64,000 nucleotides of DNA from NCBI GenBank assembly GCA_014607495.2, contig CP053148.1:6634001-6698000 (forward strand), given 5' to 3'. The notes below the pieces were generated by a model. It ran no database searches. It saw only the letters and a list, made by a program, of their open reading frames with translations, and was not told the DNA's origin. A program made the position numbers and the translations under genes. The stretch comes from Carposina sasakii. Its lineage: Eukaryota; Arthropoda; Insecta; Lepidoptera; Carposinidae. Below are positions 58,970 to 64,000 of this stretch, piece after piece. Within the stretch, counting starts at the first letter, position 1. Every line of letters starts with the position of its first letter.

Positions 58970-59225
58970 AGCCACGTGCTGCTGCGAGAATAGAATTCGT
59001 ACCACCCCATATCTGCCTGTGGGTATCGTACGAGGCGATTAAGGGTTTCCGGGAGGTGGGCAGCAGCGCCTCCCATGTTGACAACATAGTCCAAAATACA
59101 AACTGCGGTCACCAACCCGCCTGCCCAGCGTGGTGACTATGGGCAAACACCTCCCATGGCAGTCTTGTGGAGTGCCCTGGGGGAGGCCTACGTCCAGCAG
59201 TTGACTGCAATAGGCTGATGATAAT
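58970..59225 (+). repeat. dispersed repeat (GTGGTGCCGGCAGGGTAGAA family), second copy
   Basis: AGAATTCGTACCACCCCATA, CGAGGCGATTAAGGGTTTCC, CCTACGTCCAGCAGTTGACT and a GATGAT-like tail match 23920-24150. The 5' part is missing. Confidence 0.75.
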
Positions 59226-59413
59226 GATTATTATTTATCAAACGGCTGTGATTTTTTAATAATACATCAGTAGGTATAGCAAAACCATAGTATGTCATTA
59301 TTTTCCCCAAACACTTTTGCTCACGAGTGTACTTAATTTTCCAATAACACAATACATTACATTTTTTTTATAAAGTGGGATGATTTGACTGAGAAAAGTA
59401 ATTAAATTTATGA

Positions 59414-59449
59414 TTTAGTCAACTCATCCCGCGGGATGAGTTGACTAAA
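59414..59449. repeat. perfect 36-bp palindrome
   Basis: TTTAGTCAACTCATCCCG is followed directly by its exact complement, with no loop. It is related to 55960-56150. Confidence 0.9.
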
Positions 59450-59469
59450 GAGTCTTGTTGTCCTCCCTC

Positions 59470-61420
59470 AATTTCACAAATCCACATGCTATGTATTTGT
59501 GTATGGTAGCTTAGGTAGTGTGTAGTCCCCAGTATCAATACCATTAGTAAATATTTTAATTTATGGGCAAGCAAAGGATTAATAGCAACAAATTGCAGAT
59601 ATCAGGAAAATTGACATATAATATTCGATTGGTAAGTTTTCATAATGAAAATAACGGAGGAGAAAAAAAAGCGCTGTCAGAATGTAGCTGTAAGATAAGG
59701 AAACCTGTGATAATACTACCTCTTGTATTTGCTCTAAAAATAAGGCTTACTTCTTTCTTTTCATCGATATTCACCCCTCGCCACCGTTTATGATAATGGG
59801 CTACCCTCATACGAGAATGGGGTTCGATTCTAGAAGGAATGGAGAAAATTTCGCACAGTAATAAATAATACGAATTCTAATAGTTAACAAGTCATTACCT
59901 CAAGTTAAATGTTCGTGATATTTCTTTTTCTAATTCATTATAAAGATACGTACAAATTATTCGCGTAGTTATTACTAAAAACATTTTTGATTAATGTAAC
60001 TTCCCAGATTTTCCTGCTTTATGATATGCAACAAGTATCATAAATGACTGGTAAAATGAGCACTGCACCTACTTACCAGAGTTAATATATTATTTGCTAT
60101 CCACTACACTATATACTACCAACCAGTAGGTTACATTTTAGGCATACCTAATACTAATAACCCTTTATATAAGAGTGCTTTACTAAATAAAAAATAAAGA
60201 TGGTATGAGCTATAGGCCTTACTAAATAAAAATACAACCTGGTATGAGCTATAGCTACAAACTGTTTAATTTATTTGACAGATACTCTAGAAAAAGATGT
60301 CGAAAATCTTAGTTTAAAGTTTAAACGGGGATATAACGTTAGGCGCACTTTAGTTTTGACATAGAGAAGGCTCTTTTTTAATTTTAAAACATAAAATATA
60401 TGCATTTTGTTACACTTACCTTTGTGAGAACCCTTTATGTATTTTATAATATTTCGTCTACTTTCAGAATATGTGCCCTATCTTATTACTTTCCCTGAAT
60501 GAAGGTAGTGCTACCAATTTGACTTTTATGCCCATTTTGGCATTCGAGAAGTATTACGTCTAAGACGATGAGGTTTTACTCAGCCTGAATATGCTGTACG
60601 TACATGAATTATTGAAAGTATGCGATAGAATGGGAGCCCATGCAAAGATATCCACTCGACTCTTTTCGAAAATACGTGGAGATTAACATGTTATTAAATA
60701 AAAAATGAATTATATCTTTATTAATAATAATATTGACGAATAAATATAAATTTTAGTTGTTTTCGAGTACAACTATATACTATAACTGTATATATATATA
60801 TATCTACTATAACTATATCCTTAAATGGTGATTTGAAAATCATCTTTAGGTATCTTTATCAAAAAATGTACAATAACCGCCGATGTTGATCTGTCACACA
60901 AATGCCAATAATGGTGATTTATTTATAAACCGCTAAGGATATATCGTGTGTAGGGAATATAAATTTGCCCATCAAAATGCTAGGTGTGAAGCTCAGAGTG
61001 ATAAAATCATCATAAAATACCGGCAGCACCTTCGCTACGAGAATAAAATCACTTTACACAAGTACACCGTTTATTTTAGGAGTGACTTTATTTAAACATT
61101 CATGTTCAAATATGTTCAAGGTCAGTAATTATAACCAAGGAATAATTCGGTAGAAATAGTTTTATAATGAAATGGAAATATGGCCAGCCTACCGCCGTTT
61201 TTTGACAAAGTATATGGCACAGCAATCTAGCTACTGGCAACGAATCGAATGGAAAATGTTTCTGAATCATTCTGAATGGGTGTTTTAAGTACCTACTACA
61301 TAAGGGTATTGATAAACGAAACTAAAACTACAAATGATTAAATCAAAATCTAATTATAGATTAGTTAAATAAATTATAGGTGCATATAAGCAAAATCTAA
61401 ATAACTACAGCACTTAACAC
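59470..61420. other. intergenic, mostly unrecognised
   Basis: A ~50-bp direct duplication (CTTTACTAAATAAAAA and GGTATGAGCTATAG blocks) lies at about 60177-60255, and a (TA)n run at about 60788-60802. No exons were supported. Confidence 0.4.
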
Positions 61421-61425
61421 TTGTG

Positions 61426-61655
61426 TGGTGTCGGCAGAATAGCAACCACCCCAATGTCTGCCTATGCGTATCGTACAAGTAGGCGCTTTAGGGTTTCAGG
61501 TAGGTGGGCAACAGCGACTCGTCAGAAAATCACACAGCAGTCACCAATCCGCCTGCCTAGCGTGGTGACTATACGCTAAAACCCCCATGATGGCAGTGGA
61601 CTTATGGCGTGTCCAGGGGCAGGCCTACGTCTAGTAGATGACTGTAATAGGGTTA
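61426..61655 (+). repeat. dispersed repeat (GTGGTGCCGGCAGGGTAGAA family), diverged copy
   Basis: GTGTGGTGTCGGCAGAATAG, AGGGTTTCAGGTAGGTGGGC, CGCCTGCCTAGCGTGGTGAC and GGCAGGCCTACGTCTAGTAG follow the family order with many changes. Confidence 0.7.
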
Positions 61656-62267
61656 TGTGTACTTACCACTTATTTAATTTTACCACTTGCAGCTACTCAC
61701 TCTACCTAAACTTTATTCCCAAATACCAAAATGGCTGGCTTCTTGCATTAGCATATTTTATCTATTTGTATGCTAATATGACTTAGATGAGCACCTATTT
61801 ACTAAGAGGACTGTAGACGCTATAAAGACTAGACGTCTGTGAAACATCTTTTATGTCGACATATCATGGAAGAAAAGTTTGTCGGTCGACACACCTACAC
61901 CTACATGACACAGGACAAGGAGGAGTTGCTAGAATCAATGTAGAACTGTGATCGCCAATATACAATGTACCAATGTGCCAATGTATGTACACAATAGCGT
62001 AGCAAGAACTAATAACCGGGGGCTAAGAGAAAATAACATTATATCTCGAACGAATAGTAACTTTTGCTTCAATTGACATCTCCTTTTCGCAGATTCGCCA
62101 AATCACGTGATACTCGTAAATTCTATTGGTTCAGTGTAACGACAATACAGGTGAACACGAAACGATGTTACCTACATGGTCTAAGCAGCAAGCACCCACT
62201 GGTTAAAATTTGCCCTGTTATAAAGTAAAGATGCTAGTATTTTCGTGAACATGTTGCTGCTAATATA

Positions 62268-62496
62268 TCCTACTAATATTAAAAACTCGAAATTTTGTGA
62301 GTATGGATGGATGTTGGTTACTCTTTCACGTAACATCGGCTAGAGAGATTTTGACAAAATTTGGTATGGAGTTAGCTGGCACCCTGGATTAACACATTGG
62401 CTGCTTTTTATCCCGGGAAAATATTTTTATCCCGGATAATTTCGACATTTTGTTTTTCCTGCAGTCCACGCGGACAAAGTCGCGGGCATCCACTAG
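62268..62496 (+). mobile_element. Lep1-type non-autonomous Helitron, well preserved
   Basis: Starts TCCTACTAATATTAAAAACT, carries TTATCCCGGGAAAATATTTT and AATTTCGACATTTTGTTTTT, then CTGCAGTCCACGCGGACAAA, and ends GTCGCGGGCATCCACTAG. Confidence 0.8.
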
Positions 62497-62509
62497 TGAA
62501 TTTATATTT

Positions 62510-63270
62510 GAGTCCCACGTCTGTCCCATGTATGGGTGGGTAGATGGACGCCATTAGATTCTAATGGAGCATTTATTCCACTTTGATCCAAAATTAAAAT
62601 TAGAATAAAAAAAAATACTTATTATTAATTAAGGTAAGTAGGCTAAAATTTTCAACACTAAATTTACAGACAAGTATCTAAAATTCCAATTGACTAGAAA
62701 AATAAGGCCAAGAATTTGCTTTCTTAAACAAAGGTCCGTACAATTATCTCGTTCAAAGGGAAACTGCTGTATATTTAGTATTTTTCCACAAAGTCCGTGA
62801 AAACGTTATTCCTTTCAGAGCCTTCGGATTAACTGAAAATGAGAAAAACAAAAAAGGCTTATTATTATCGAGGTGACTGAAAATGGGGTATTACATAGTG
62901 GCATCTACAAAAATAACTGGGCAATGTTTAAATAATAATTTAAATTTGGCTTTAATTATATTGGATAACCTGCAAATTCCAAGGTATTATAAAAAACTAA
63001 ATAACGGCTGCGACTTCATGGAAATAATATTTTTACATAGGGCGATTGAAATTCTAGGTGGGGTACTAAAAATAATGACATGGCGACTAATATTATCAGT
63101 GGGATAACAAATTATATATCAATGGCTATTTGTAGACTTCCATCTAAAAAAACACTTTCTGGCTTTGATTTACGAGCAACTGTAAACATTAAAACGAATA
63201 CTATAAATAAATATTAGGGAATAATTTTTTTAGTTTTGGAAATCATAATATAATGAAAATGGCGGCAGGC
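62510..63270. other. intergenic, nothing recognised
   Basis: AT-rich sequence. The frame at 62883-63107 has no recognisable domain and is not called. Confidence 0.3.
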
Positions 63271-63281
63271 GCACCCGCAGG

Positions 63282-63345
63282 ATAAAAGCGGAGCGCGGGT
63301 CGTGGTGCCACCAGTCACCAGCATGGAAGCGGCGAGTAAACATTA
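63282..63345 (+). promoter_or_regulatory. possible TATA/initiator core promoter and first coding exon
   Basis: ATAAAAG at 63282 is followed 31 bp later by CCAGTCACC (initiator-like, 63311). An ATG at 63323 opens MEAAS, with a GTAAAC donor-like site at 63336. The patch is GC-rich compared with its AT-rich flanks. If real, the gene runs off the right edge. Confidence 0.35.
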
Positions 63346-63369
63346 TTTAAAACAAAAATTAGGATGAAT

Positions 63370-63600
63370 AAAAAAAAAGGCCACTCACAGGAGTGCAATG
63401 TAAAAGCGCGTAGGCGCGGAGGGGCGAGGCGGCCCGCGAGCTGAGGAGCAGGTGAATGCAATGCTCACCGCCGTGGCGAAGCCGAAGGTGCGGAGATAAG
63501 CATTACATCCATCTGCGACGATAAGCTCGCGTGGGACCGCCGGAGTCCCGCAGCGCCGCACAGTGGGCTGTATTTCGGCTTTCATAGATATAGAGACTTC
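63370..63600. other. GC-rich patch
   Basis: CG-dense sequence with a 66-codon minus-strand open frame (63585-63385) that matches no family. It may be 5' exon or promoter DNA of the gene suggested at 63282. Confidence 0.3.
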
Positions 63601-64000
63601 AAATTTTAGGAGTCGTGTTTTCGTTGGATATCGCTTTAGCTAATGACTACTATACTAAAATATACCATATGAGTTGATTTAGTGCAAAAATTAAATTATT
63701 TTCAGTTACAATTTTTCTAATCAGAATTCCTGGCAAAAGTCCTTAATGATGGTAAAGTATTTTCTGGAACTCATAATTCAAATTATTTTCAGAATAGGAT
63801 AATAATTGATGATTTGTATTGTTGAATACTAGTCCTCATTTAGGTCAGGAAGATAATAGTAGCTAATTAGTACTTAGTTTGTTGACTTGATGAATAAAAC
63901 TAATTATTTTCAAAATAAAAAAATATATTATTTTTCTCTATTTTTTTGAAAAAAATCTGCAGCCGTGACCGTTATGTGTAGTACGTCAAAAAATCACAAA

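Overview
This is an AT-rich, intron-rich nuclear window from an insect, almost certainly a moth or butterfly (Lepidoptera). The support is the gene set (nucleobindin, imaginal disc growth factor, ATP synthase b, a two-Kunitz secreted protein, a DDAH-like protein) and the repeats: Lep1-type Helitron ends finishing in CTAG, tRNA-derived SINEs, many short MITEs, and RTE and jockey/CR1-type LINE pieces. No prokaryotic, organellar or viral genes were seen. The species cannot be named from the sequence alone.

Layout. (1) 14-8705, minus strand: the first four coding exons of a dimethylarginine dimethylaminohydrolase (DDAH)-like gene; the 3' exons lie beyond the left edge. Its 6.8-kb third intron is packed with transposon remnants, including a Mutator-like element with long inverted ends and several hairpin MITEs. 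(2) 8706-12654: a repeat-rich spacer holding two direct copies of a ~390-bp block around a CpG-rich, inverted-repeat core. (3) 12655-25653, plus strand: a complete nucleobindin gene (EF-hand Ca2+-binding secretory-pathway protein), with a pair of apparently mutually exclusive exons 51 bp apart and an in-frame open tail after the annotated stop. (4) 25654-31379: spacer with a 495-bp PIF/Harbinger-like element and a decayed RTE LINE. (5) 31380-42502, plus: a complete nine-exon imaginal disc growth factor gene (catalytically dead GH18 chitinase-like protein). (6) 44728-45480, plus: an intronless ATP synthase subunit b gene, probably a retrogene. (7) 46863-53776, plus: a six-exon gene for a secreted protein with two Kunitz domains. 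(8) 53777-63270: gene-poor, repeat-dominated DNA. (9) 63282-63340: a possible TATA/initiator promoter and first exon of a gene running off the right edge.

The genes share no pathway; this is ordinary insect synteny, not an operon or island. The most interesting signals are the nucleobindin exon pair and its possible stop-codon readthrough, the missing active-site histidine in the DDAH-like protein, the intronless ATP synthase b copy, and the unusual reactive-site loops of the Kunitz domains. Exon borders were placed by hand from GT/AG sites, reading phase and protein-family memory; no alignment or RNA evidence was available.
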